Below, piece after piece: positions 6,102 through 11,962 of a stretch of 11,962 bases of DNA. The notes beneath the pieces were generated by a model. It was not told where the DNA came from and did not search any database. It saw nothing but the letters and a program-made list of their open reading frames with translations. The translations under genes were made by a program, and so were the position numbers. The stretch's first letter is position 1. The number at the start of each line of letters is the position of its first letter. This DNA is from Myxococcota bacterium (lineage in GTDB: Bacteria; Myxococcota_A; UBA9160; PR03). The stretch spans positions 1-11,962 of the forward strand of contig JALOQG010000047.1 of NCBI GenBank assembly GCA_025453505.1. The letters run 5' to 3'.

Positions 6102-7688
6102 TCAAGCGAGATCCGATCTCGACGCGGCCCGCTCCGCGCGCTCTGCGAGCGTGTGCTCGTCGCGCTCGATGTGACGAGAAGCAACGAAGATGCACACGAG
6201 CGCGACGGCGTTCGCCGCGAGGCCGCTGAGCAGCGCCGTACGCAGCCCGAACGCATCCGAGAGCTGACCGATCGTGTACGGGCCCATCGCGAGTCCGACG
6301 AAGGTGACGACGAGCAGGTACGCGGCCGACGCCGTCGCGCGCATGCGCGGCAGCACGAGGTCCTGCACGGTGGAGGCGCCGACGCCGATCCACATCGAGC
6401 CCGCCATCGAGAGGGGCACGTTGAGTGCGAGCGCCAGCGTCGTGTTCCCGGTCGAGAGCATCCAGGGCAGCACCGGCGCGGGTAGCAACGTCGCGAGCAG
6501 CGCGAGATGGAAACGGCCGCGCGGCGAACGCCTGCGCCACGCGTCCGCAAGTACGCCACCGATCGCGACGCCGAGCCAGCCCGAAGCGGCCGCCGTGCCG
6601 CCGAGTACGAGCCCGGCCTGCTCGACCGGGACGCCGTGCACGCGCAGGAAGAACGGCGTCGTCCAGTAGCCGACGCCGTAGCCCGTGAAGGCGAGCAGGC
6701 CGAAGCCGAGCGCCGACCAGCGCAGCGTCGGCGTGCCGAGGATCAGCGCCGCGCTCTGGCGATCGCGCAGGTGCAGCCCCTGCGCCCACGAGAAGGCGGC
6801 GTAGCAGCCGACCGCCATCGCGATCCACTGTGCAGTGTCGCCGGTCCACGCGATCAGCAGCGCGGCGCCGGTGGTGAGCAGGGCGGCCGCGGCGAGATTG
6901 ATCGCGATGCCGCGTGCGCCCGCGCCGGCATGCACGAGCGTCCAGAGCGTGAGCGGCGGCAGCACCGCCGCCAGCTCGCGGCCGGCGACACGGAACGGAT
7001 GCGGCTCGACGGCGCCGTCGCCGCGCGCGTGCACCGCGTCGAACGCGCCGCGCTTCGGCTCGCGCAGCGTCGCGACCCAGAGCGAGAGTAGGAGACCCGG
7101 CAGGCCGACGACGAAGAAGGCGACCTGCCAGCCGCGCAGCCCGAAGGGCGCCGTGGCGTCGGGGAAGGCGGCGTCCCAGCGGCCGACGATCTGGCCGCCG
7201 ATCATCAGGCCGAGACCGGCGCCGATGTAGATGCCGCTCGAGTAGAGCGCGAGCACCGTCGCGCGTCGCGCGGCCGGGTAGTAGTCGGAGAGCAGCGAGA
7301 ACGCTGCGGGCGACGCGCCCGCTTCGCCGACGCCGACACCGATGCGCGCCGCCGCGAGCTCGCCGAAGTTGCGCGCGAGACCCGACACCGCCGTCATCGC
7401 GCTCCAGAACGCCAGCGACACGGCGATCAGCGAACGCCGCGTCCACACGTCGGCGAGGCGTCCGAGCGGAATCCCGAAGAGCGCGTAGAAGACCGCGAAG
7501 GCGGTGCCGTAGAGGAAGCCCATCTCGGCGTCGCGCAGGCCGAGGTCGCGCTTGATCTCGTCGTTCAGGATCGAGAGGATCTGGCGATCGATGAAGTTGA
7601 AGACGTAGACGAGCGTGAGGACGCCGAGCACGTAGTGCGGATAGGCGCCGCCCGTCGCGGATCCGCCGGGAGTGACGGGCGCACTCAT
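6102..7688 (-). CDS. Major facilitator superfamily transporter, Spinster-like
   Basis: The 528-residue inner-membrane transporter opens with YVLGVLTLVYVFNFIDRQILSI (19-40), typical of Spinster-like and related MFS carriers that move lipids, sphingolipid-like or organic-acid solutes. GRLADVWTRRSLIAV (76-90) is the MFS motif A between helices 2 and 3, and RIGVGVGEAGASPAAFSLLSDYYP (115-138) is the conserved helix 4/loop. The C-terminal half repeats the six-helix pattern (about 323-505) and ends in a charged tail. Between the halves, residues about 240-310 add hydrophobic segments (near 258-281 and 285-302) beyond the usual central loop, making the protein about 90-100 residues longer than a typical 12-helix carrier. 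The ATG overlaps the epoxide-hydrolase stop as ATGA and has no ribosome site, so it is translationally coupled. The substrate is unknown; the epoxide-hydrolase partner suggests a hydrophobic organic compound. Confidence 0.92.
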   Translation of the reverse strand: MSAPVTPGGSATGGAYPHYVLGVLTLVYVFNFIDRQILSILNDEIKRDLGLRDAEMGFLYGTAFAVFYALFGIPLGRLADVWTRRSLIAVSLAFWSAMTAVSGLARNFGELAAARIGVGVGEAGASPAAFSLLSDYYPAARRATVLALYSSGIYIGAGLGLMIGGQIVGRWDAAFPDATAPFGLRGWQVAFFVVGLPGLLLSLWVATLREPKRGAFDAVHARGDGAVEPHPFRVAGRELAAVLPPLTLWTLVHAGAGARGIAINLAAAALLTTGAALLIAWTGDTAQWIAMAVGCYAAFSWAQGLHLRDRQSAALILGTPTLRWSALGFGLLAFTGYGVGYWTTPFFLRVHGVPVEQAGLVLGGTAAASGWLGVAIGGVLADAWRRRSPRGRFHLALLATLLPAPVLPWMLSTGNTTLALALNVPLSMAGSMWIGVGASTVQDLVLPRMRATASAAYLLVVTFVGLAMGPYTIGQLSDAFGLRTALLSGLAANAVALVCIFVASRHIERDEHTLAERAERAASRSDLA

Positions 7689-8680
7689 CCGCGCATTCGC
7701 CGCTGCAGCCAGTCGAGCAGCAGGCGGTTCAGCTCCTCGGGGCGTTCCTGCTGCGTCCAGTGACCGCAGCGCTCGATCGTCTGCGTCTCGAGATCGCGGC
7801 ACAGCATCGGCATCGCGGCCGCCATTTCGGGGCGCAGCACGGGATCCCACGCCGCGCACACCATCAGGCTCGGGACGTCGATCGGCTTCGCGCCGATGGC
7901 GGGCGCCGTCTCCCAGTTGCGATCGAAGTTCCGGTACCAGTTGATGCCGCCGCGGAAGCCGGTGCGGCCGAAGACGGCGGCGTAGTGGGCGCGATCGGCG
8001 GGCGTGCCGATCGGCTCGCCGAAGGATTCGAGCGCCGCGAGATCGCGAAACGGATTCATGTCCATCTCCGGACCCGCCCGCTGCGCGAGTTCCTCGAGCG
8101 GCACGCCGCCGCGCAGCAGCTTCTCGAAGACGAGCGCCGGATCGCGATCGAGCACGCCTTCGGCGACGCCCGGCTGCTGGAACCAGAGCATGTAGAGCTT
8201 CTCGTCCTGGCCGCCGACCATCGCCCGCATGAGTTGCGTCGGCGCGAGCGGCGTGCGCGGCGTGAGGGGCGTGTTCACGCCGACGACGCCCGCGACGCGA
8301 TCCGGGTGCAGGTACGGCATCGCCCACACGACGAAGCCGCCCCAGTCGTGGCCGACGAAGACCGCCTTCTCGATCTCGAGCGCGTCGAGCAGGCCGACGA
8401 GATCGCCGCACAGGTGATGGATGTCGTACGCGTCGATCGGCTCGGGCCGGTCGCTCGCGCCGTAGCCGCGCTGATCGGGTGCGATTGCGCGGAAGCCCGC
8501 GCGCACGAGCGGATCGAACTGGTGTCGCCACGAGTAGCCGAGTTCCGGAAAGCCGTGCGAGAAGACGACGGCAGGTCCGCTGCCTGCGTCGTGCACCGAC
8601 AGCGTGATGCCGGGCTCGCGCGTGCCGTCGGGGAGGCACAGTTCGGGAAGCGCGATGCGGCGCGGGGCGGGGAAGGGCAT
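7685..8680 (-). CDS. Soluble epoxide hydrolase (alpha/beta-hydrolase fold)
   Basis: The 331-residue protein should open epoxides to vicinal diols through a covalent ester intermediate. HGFPELGYSW (42-51) is the oxyanion HGxP motif. GHDWGG (110-115) holds nucleophile Asp112 where esterases have Ser. AWDP supplies Asp279, and CGHWTQQE supplies His307, the water-activating base. Ring-opening tyrosines are plausibly Tyr163 (in YMLWFQQPGVAE) and Tyr249 (in NWYRN) of the lid. Asp as nucleophile with both tyrosines favours epoxide hydrolase over haloalkane dehalogenase, which has a halide-binding Trp in place of the lid tyrosines. No signal peptide is seen, so it is cytoplasmic. The ATG at 8680 has GAGGAGA just upstream. 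It is the first gene of a two-gene operon with the MFS transporter. The substrate could be xenobiotic or fatty-acid/terpene epoxides. Confidence 0.93.
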   Translation of the reverse strand: MPFPAPRRIALPELCLPDGTREPGITLSVHDAGSGPAVVFSHGFPELGYSWRHQFDPLVRAGFRAIAPDQRGYGASDRPEPIDAYDIHHLCGDLVGLLDALEIEKAVFVGHDWGGFVVWAMPYLHPDRVAGVVGVNTPLTPRTPLAPTQLMRAMVGGQDEKLYMLWFQQPGVAEGVLDRDPALVFEKLLRGGVPLEELAQRAGPEMDMNPFRDLAALESFGEPIGTPADRAHYAAVFGRTGFRGGINWYRNFDRNWETAPAIGAKPIDVPSLMVCAAWDPVLRPEMAAAMPMLCRDLETQTIERCGHWTQQERPEELNRLLLDWLQRRMRG

Positions 8681-8684
8681 CCGG

Positions 8685-8691
8685 TCTCCTC
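8685..8691 (-). promoter_or_regulatory. Ribosome binding site of the epoxide hydrolase gene
   Basis: The minus strand reads GAGGAGA, four bases before the ATG at 8680. It confirms this start in an open frame that extends a little further upstream. Confidence 0.65.
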
Positions 8692-8720
8692 ATCCGTCGG
8701 CGCCAGCCGCGGCGCGCCGC

Positions 8721-8726
8721 AGTATA
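8721..8726 (-). promoter_or_regulatory. Possible -10 box for the epoxide hydrolase/transporter operon
   Basis: The only AT-rich patch in the 137-base divergent spacer (8681-8817) contains GTATAC. Read on the minus strand it gives TATACT, five of six matches to a sigma-70 -10 box, about 40 bases before the start codon. No good -35 box is visible at 16-18 bases. The same patch could serve pabB on the plus strand, but that would leave a leader of about 85 bases. This is a weak prediction. Confidence 0.3.
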
Positions 8727-8817
8727 CGAGCGATGGCGTCCCGGGCGAAGCGAAACGGTGCGTGACTCGGAGCGGGCGGCGGGAGCGGGTCGCCGGGATG
8801 GGTCCTAGCTTCGTCGC

Positions 8818-10302
8818 ATGCCTCCCGACGCCCGGCTCGCCGTTCGCGAGATTCCCGCGCCGCCGCGCTGGGAGGTGCTGCGCGCGTCGGTCGCCCGCAA
8901 GCGCGGGGCCTGGCTGCTCGAGAGCGCGCTCGTCGACGGCCGCCTCGGCCGCTGGTCGTTCGCGGGCGCCGCGCCGTGCGCGCTCGCTCGATCTTCCGGC
9001 GACCGCACCGAGATCGAGCCGCTGCGCGCGGACGCGACGCTTTCGCGCCGCACGCTGCCCGGCGATCCGTTCGAGGCGCTGCGCGCGCTCGTGCCGCGCG
9101 CCGCTGACGTCGAAGTCGCGCCGCCCTTCGCGGGCGGCGCGGTGGGCTGGCTCGGCTACGAGTGCGCGGCGCACGTCGAGCGCGTCGCCGTGCGCGGGAG
9201 CGGTGGCATCGGCGTGCCCGACGCCGCGTGGTTGCTCGTCGATCGCGTGCTCGCGTTCGATCACGCGACCGGGCGCGCGTTCGCGACGGCGCTCGATTTC
9301 GGCGGCGACGCCGTCGCCGCCGAGCGCGCGGCGGAGCGGCTCGCCGCGCGCATCGCGCGCGGCGAGGCCGATCCCTTCGAAGCGGGCGCGCGCACGCAAG
9401 GTTCGACGCCGGCGGACGCCGGCGTCGAACCGCTCACGCTGCGCGACCCCGCGACCGGTCTCGCGCTCGGCGCGTTCTTCGACGCCGACTCGTACGCCAA
9501 GGCCGTGCAGTCGATCCGCGAAGAGATCCTCGCGGGCGAGGTCTACCAGGCGAACCTCACGCACCGGCTCGCCGCGACCTTCGGCGGCGACGCGTGGCAG
9601 CTCTACGAAACGCTGCGCGCGCGCAGCCCGGCCCCGTTCGCCGCGTTCCTCGCGTTTCCCGAGCTGTGCGTCGTCGGCTCGTCGCCCGAGCGCTTCGTGC
9701 GCGTCGAGCCGGGCGGCCGCGTCGAGAGCCGCCCGATCAAGGGCACGCGACCGCGCGGCGCGACGCCGGATGGTGATGCGCGGTTGCGCGCGGCGCTCGC
9801 CGCATCCGAGAAGGACCGCGCCGAGAACGCGATGATCGTCGATCTCGTGCGCAACGATCTCGGCCGCGTGTGTGTGCCGGGCAGCATCGAGGTGCCCGAG
9901 CTCTTTGCGATCGAAGCATATGCGACGCTCTTCCAGATGGTCTCGACGGTGCAGGGCCGGCTGCGCCCCGGTGCGGATCGCGTCGATCTGCTGCGCGCCG
10001 CGTTCCCGGCCGGCTCGATGACCGGCGCGCCGAAGATCGCCGCGATCGACCTGCTCGCGAAGCTCGAGCCCGTTCCGCGCGGCGTCTACGCGGGCGCGCT
10101 CGGCTGGATCGACGCGCGCGGCGGTGCCGATCTGTGTGTCGTGATCCGGACGCTGCTGTGCCGCGGCCGTCGCGCGTGGCTGCACGCCGGCGGCGGCATC
10201 GTGCTCGACTCGGACCCGCGCGCCGAATGGGAGGAGACACGCGACAAGGCGCGCGCGATGATCGACGCCCTTGCCGCCTGCCAGGAGGAGCCCCGCCCGT
10301 GA
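8818..10302 (+). CDS. pabB: Aminodeoxychorismate synthase component I (PabB)
   Basis: The 494-residue chorismate-binding enzyme adds ammonia to chorismate to give 4-amino-4-deoxychorismate, the precursor of p-aminobenzoate and folate. The decisive motif is PIKGTRPRG (306-314): Lys308 is the PabB nucleophile, where anthranilate synthase TrpE has Ala. Other family motifs are YQANLTHRL (243-251), GSSPERF, IVDLVRNDLGRV (340-351), FPAGSMTGAPKI (396-407) and AGGGIVLDSDPRAEWEET (457-473). The N-terminal domain (about 1-180) has the expected GGAVGWLGYE. A variable linker (about 182-220) contains a perfect inverted repeat at the DNA level. There is no fused PabA glutaminase or PabC lyase, and neither is adjacent, so the partners must lie elsewhere. 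The ATG at 8818 has only a weak purine-rich upstream sequence. The stop overlaps the next gene as GTGA. Confidence 0.93.
   Translation: MPPDARLAVREIPAPPRWEVLRASVARKRGAWLLESALVDGRLGRWSFAGAAPCALARSSGDRTEIEPLRADATLSRRTLPGDPFEALRALVPRAADVEVAPPFAGGAVGWLGYECAAHVERVAVRGSGGIGVPDAAWLLVDRVLAFDHATGRAFATALDFGGDAVAAERAAERLAARIARGEADPFEAGARTQGSTPADAGVEPLTLRDPATGLALGAFFDADSYAKAVQSIREEILAGEVYQANLTHRLAATFGGDAWQLYETLRARSPAPFAAFLAFPELCVVGSSPERFVRVEPGGRVESRPIKGTRPRGATPDGDARLRAALAASEKDRAENAMIVDLVRNDLGRVCVPGSIEVPELFAIEAYATLFQMVSTVQGRLRPGADRVDLLRAAFPAGSMTGAPKIAAIDLLAKLEPVPRGVYAGALGWIDARGGADLCVVIRTLLCRGRRAWLHAGGGIVLDSDPRAEWEETRDKARAMIDALAACQEEPRP
9400..9431. repeat. Perfect 15-bp inverted repeat inside pabB
   Basis: GGTTCGACGCCGGCG and its exact reverse complement are separated by only two bases (GA). 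On either RNA strand this could fold into a very stable GC-rich hairpin with about 14 pairs and a four-base loop. It encodes roughly residues 195-205 (GSTPADAGVEP), in the poorly conserved linker between the N-terminal and chorismate-binding domains. There is no following U-tract, so it is not a classical terminator. It may be a small selfish palindrome tolerated in a linker, or chance. Confidence 0.85.
10284..10290 (+). promoter_or_regulatory. Ribosome binding site of the flavin oxidoreductase gene
   Basis: GGAGGAG lies within the last codons of pabB and eight bases before the GTG at 10299. It supports GTG as the start and re-initiation straight after the pabB stop. Confidence 0.75.
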
Positions 10303-11774
10303 CGAGTCCCGCTCCCGATCCGTTCGCACCCGCGAAGCTCGGCCCGCTGACGCTGCGCAATCGCGTCATCAAGGCGGCGACCTTCGAGGGCGTCACGCGC
10401 GAGCACGTCGTCAGCGACCGGTTGATCGCGTTCCACCGGCGCGTCGCGGCGGGCGGCGTCGGCATGACCACGGTCGCGTACTGCGCCGTCTCGCCGGAAG
10501 GCTGCGGCACGCCGAACGAGATCGTGCTGACGCGCGACACCGTGCCGGGCTTGCGCACCATCGCGGACGCGGTGCACGCCGAAGGCGCCGCGATCTCGGC
10601 GCAGATCGGACACGCCGGCGCGGTCGCGGCGGCGGCGCGCATCAAGGGCGTCGGCCCCTCGCCGATCTTCTCGCCGCTCGCGATGAAGCGGACGCGCGCG
10701 GCGACGCTCGAAGACATCGGGCGCATCACGCGCGAGTTCGCGGACGCGGCGCGCATCGTCGCCGACGGCGGCTTCGACGCGGTCGAGATCCATCTCGGCC
10801 ACGGCTACCTGGTCTCCGAGTTCTTGAGCCCGAAGCTGAACAAGCGGACGGACGCCTACGGCGGCTCGCTCGAAAACCGCGCGCGCTTCGCGCGCGAAGT
10901 CGCGCGCGCCGTGCGCGACGCGGTCGGTCCGAACCTCGCGGTACTCGCGAAGCTCAACATGAGCGACGGCGTGGCCGGCGGGTTCTGGGTGGACGAGAGC
11001 GTCGAAGTCGCGCGCCTGCTCGAGGCCGACGGCGCGCTCGACGCGATCGAGCTGACCGGCGGCTCGTCGCTCGAGAACCCGATGTACCTGTTCCGCGGCG
11101 AAGCGCCGATCCACGAGATGGCGGCGGCCTTCCCGCAGCCGATCAAGGGCATGTTCAAGCTCTTCGGCAACCGCTTCCTGCCCTCGTATCCGTTCGAGGA
11201 GACGTACTTCCTTCCCTACGCGCGCCAGTTCCGCGCCGCGCTCTCGATGCCGCTGGTGCTGCTCGGCGGCATCACGCGCCGCGCGACGATCGAGCAGGCG
11301 ATGCGCGAGGGCTTCGAGTTCGTCGCGATGGGCCGCACGCTGCTGCGCGAACCCGACCTCGTCGCGCGCATGGCGAAGGACGAGGCCGGCGAGTCGCTCT
11401 GCGTGCACTGCAACAAGTGCATGGCGACGATCTACCGCGGCACGCCTTCGGCGCCTCCCTGCCCGCTCGCTTCGCTCGCTACGGCGGAAGAGAGACGGGG
11501 CTCTCCGGTCGGGCTCCTAGCTGCGTCGATCCTTCCTGCGCGTGAGGGCCGCGAGACCGAGCGCGACGAGCGCCAGCGACGCCGGTTCGGGCACCACGAC
11601 TTCGATGCTCGTGCCCGCGAGCGTGGTCGGGATCGCGCCGCCCGGCGTGTTCGCCAGCACGGCCTGCGCGATCGCGAGCGGCGAGAGGCCGAGGCCGAGC
11701 GCCGTGAAGTGCAGCGTCGCGAGCACGAACGAGGCGGGCTGGTTCGCGTCGAGCACGGCGTCGGGCAGCAGTGA
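10299..11774 (+). CDS. NADH:flavin oxidoreductase (Old Yellow Enzyme family) with an aberrant read-through C-terminus
   Basis: Residues 1-382 are a complete FMN-binding TIM-barrel reductase of the 2,4-dienoyl-CoA reductase/OYE group, lacking the second FAD/NAD domain. Landmarks are LRNRVIKAATFEG (19-31), AQIGHAG (101-107), EIHLGHGYLVSEFLSPKLNKRTD (163-185) with YGGSLENR, LNMSDG, ELTGGSS, LLGGI (321-325), EFVAMGRTLLREPDLV, and CVHCNKCMATIYRGT (368-382). The three cysteines 368, 371 and 374 suggest an iron-sulfur cluster as in dienoyl-CoA reductase. Relatives I know end soon after a T-R-C-V-type sequence; here that is replaced and the frame stays open for about 109 more residues. From 11517 these run antisense to the PEP-CTERM gene and are Arg/Glu-rich without fold signs. 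The real protein probably ended near 11445-11460, and its stop has been lost or displaced by a frameshift. A +1 shift would stop at 11518-11520. The GTG start overlaps the pabB stop (GTGA) behind a strong GGAGGAG. It probably reduces enones or enoyl-CoA-type substrates. Confidence 0.85.
   Translation: MTSPAPDPFAPAKLGPLTLRNRVIKAATFEGVTREHVVSDRLIAFHRRVAAGGVGMTTVAYCAVSPEGCGTPNEIVLTRDTVPGLRTIADAVHAEGAAISAQIGHAGAVAAAARIKGVGPSPIFSPLAMKRTRAATLEDIGRITREFADAARIVADGGFDAVEIHLGHGYLVSEFLSPKLNKRTDAYGGSLENRARFAREVARAVRDAVGPNLAVLAKLNMSDGVAGGFWVDESVEVARLLEADGALDAIELTGGSSLENPMYLFRGEAPIHEMAAAFPQPIKGMFKLFGNRFLPSYPFEETYFLPYARQFRAALSMPLVLLGGITRRATIEQAMREGFEFVAMGRTLLREPDLVARMAKDEAGESLCVHCNKCMATIYRGTPSAPPCPLASLATAEERRGSPVGLLAASILPAREGRETERDERQRRRFGHHDFDARARERGRDRAARRVRQHGLRDRERREAEAERREVQRREHERGGLVRVEHGVGQQ
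11445..11516. other. Unusual junction between the oxidoreductase core and the PEP-CTERM gene
   Basis: This 72-base stretch follows the last conserved oxidoreductase codons and precedes the stop of the convergent PEP-CTERM gene. It looks more like intergenic sequence than coding. It holds a direct repeat GCTCGC-TTC-GCTCGC (11465-11479), a small hairpin GAGAG/CTCTC with a six-base loop (11490-11505), and GGGCTC twice (11499-11504, 11511-11516). The hairpin could be a weak terminator for either gene, though no good U-tract follows. CTAG at 11517-11520 gives a stop on both strands, but on the plus strand it is out of frame with the oxidoreductase. Confidence 0.45.
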
Positions 11775-11962
11775 CGCGAGTGCGAGATCGACGCGCGTCG
11801 GGCCCGCGAGCAGGTTCACGCTCGGCAGCAGCGTCTCGAGCCCGAGGACGCCGAGGTCGCCGCCGAAAGCGACCGAGTCGAACGCGAGCACGGCCGGGTC
11901 GAACGTGATGTCGAGATCGAAGCCCGCGAGCGTCGGCGCGACGCCGAGCCCGAGGTCGGCGA
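11517..11962 (-). CDS. PEP-CTERM sorting-domain protein with cohesin-like domain (C-terminal part)
   Basis: The frame enters from the right edge and gives 147 residues to the stop at 11517. The visible N-terminal part, GFDLDITFDPAVLAFDSVAFGGDLGVLG, followed by SFVLATLHFTALGLGLSPLAIAQAVLAN, matches the cohesin-like beta-sandwich common in PEP-CTERM proteins. The last 25 residues begin VPEPASLALVALGLAALT and end in RRKDRRS: a PEP motif, a hydrophobic helix and a basic tail. Exosortase (EpsH/XrtA type) systems recognise this tag and process the protein at the inner membrane during export, usually in exopolysaccharide-producing Gram-negative bacteria. The signal peptide must lie outside the window, and no exosortase gene is visible. 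A GTG at 11891 could be mistaken for a start, but the domain clearly continues upstream. The gene is convergent with the oxidoreductase. Function is probably extracellular or envelope-associated; the ligand is unknown. Confidence 0.85.
   Translation of the reverse strand, partial: ADLGLGVAPTLAGFDLDITFDPAVLAFDSVAFGGDLGVLGLETLLPSVNLLAGPTRVDLALASLLPDAVLDANQPASFVLATLHFTALGLGLSPLAIAQAVLANTPGGAIPTTLAGTSIEVVVPEPASLALVALGLAALTRRKDRRS

Noticed and set aside
6107..6121. Palindrome CGAGATC-C-GATCTCG at the end of the transporter gene as a terminator
   Set aside because: It lies within the last codons, has a one-base centre and no U-tract, so it is not a convincing terminator.
3502..6174. Plus-strand open frame of 890 codons across the amidase and the facing hydrolase
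   Set aside because: It is dominated by Arg runs and has no domain; true proteins in other frames explain the same bases.
7685..8680. Haloalkane dehalogenase as the identity of the hydrolase
   Set aside because: The plausible ring-opening tyrosines in the lid and the FQQPGVAE context fit soluble epoxide hydrolases better.
8685..8817. Operator or riboswitch in the divergent spacer before pabB
   Set aside because: No repeats, conserved RNA elements or clear operator palindromes could be seen beyond a single GTATAC patch.
8818..10302. Anthranilate synthase component I (TrpE) as the identity of the chorismate enzyme
   Set aside because: The PIKGT motif with lysine is diagnostic for PabB; TrpE has alanine at that position.
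11518..11520. TAG as the stop of the oxidoreductase
   Set aside because: It is in the +1 frame relative to the conserved oxidoreductase frame, so it would be used only after a frameshift.

Overview
The window is a very GC-rich, tightly packed bacterial chromosome segment. It holds ten protein-coding genes with short or negative spacing. No RNA gene, insertion sequence, CRISPR array or attachment site could be seen. The C-terminal PEP-CTERM sorting tag, the GC content, and the mix of lipid/xenobiotic enzymes (epoxide hydrolase, Spinster-like MFS transporter, Old-Yellow-Enzyme-type reductase, NylA-like amidase) suggest a Gram-negative organism. A member of Myxococcota, Binatota or a related former deltaproteobacterial lineage is plausible, but this assignment is inference and not proven by the sequence.

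Layout, left to right: (1) A minus-strand pair covers 1-1384: a seven-segment membrane protein of unknown function followed by the start of an esterase-type alpha/beta hydrolase that runs off the left edge. (2) Divergent from it, a plus-strand run of three genes covers 1451-4675. It holds a CREST-superfamily, alkaline-ceramidase-like membrane hydrolase, a PLP-dependent threonine/serine dehydratase (serine-racemase-like), and an amidase-signature enzyme of the 6-aminohexanoate-cyclic-dimer-hydrolase type. The first two overlap by four bases (GTGA) and the third follows after 10 bases with a good ribosome site, so they are probably one operon. (3) A minus-strand alpha/beta hydrolase with a long N-terminal extension (4666-6000) ends inside the last codons of the amidase gene. 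(4) A second minus-strand operon (6102-8680) encodes a soluble epoxide hydrolase and then, overlapping by ATGA, a Spinster-like MFS transporter. (5) Across a 137-base divergent spacer, a plus-strand pair encodes PabB (aminodeoxychorismate synthase component I) and, again overlapping by GTGA, a single-domain NADH:flavin oxidoreductase. (6) At the right edge a minus-strand gene encodes the C-terminal part of a cohesin-like surface protein with a PEP-CTERM tag.

Functionally the window looks like ordinary accessory and house-keeping metabolism. The most interesting grouping is the CREST amidohydrolase, serine/threonine PLP enzyme and amidase run, which could act together on amide-linked or serine-containing lipids. 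The clearest oddities are three: the flavin oxidoreductase reading frame has no stop at its expected end and runs antisense into the PEP-CTERM gene; a 15-bp perfect inverted repeat sits inside pabB at the inter-domain linker; and the MFS transporter has extra central hydrophobic segments. I did not find convincing evidence of a new defence, mobile or regulatory system.
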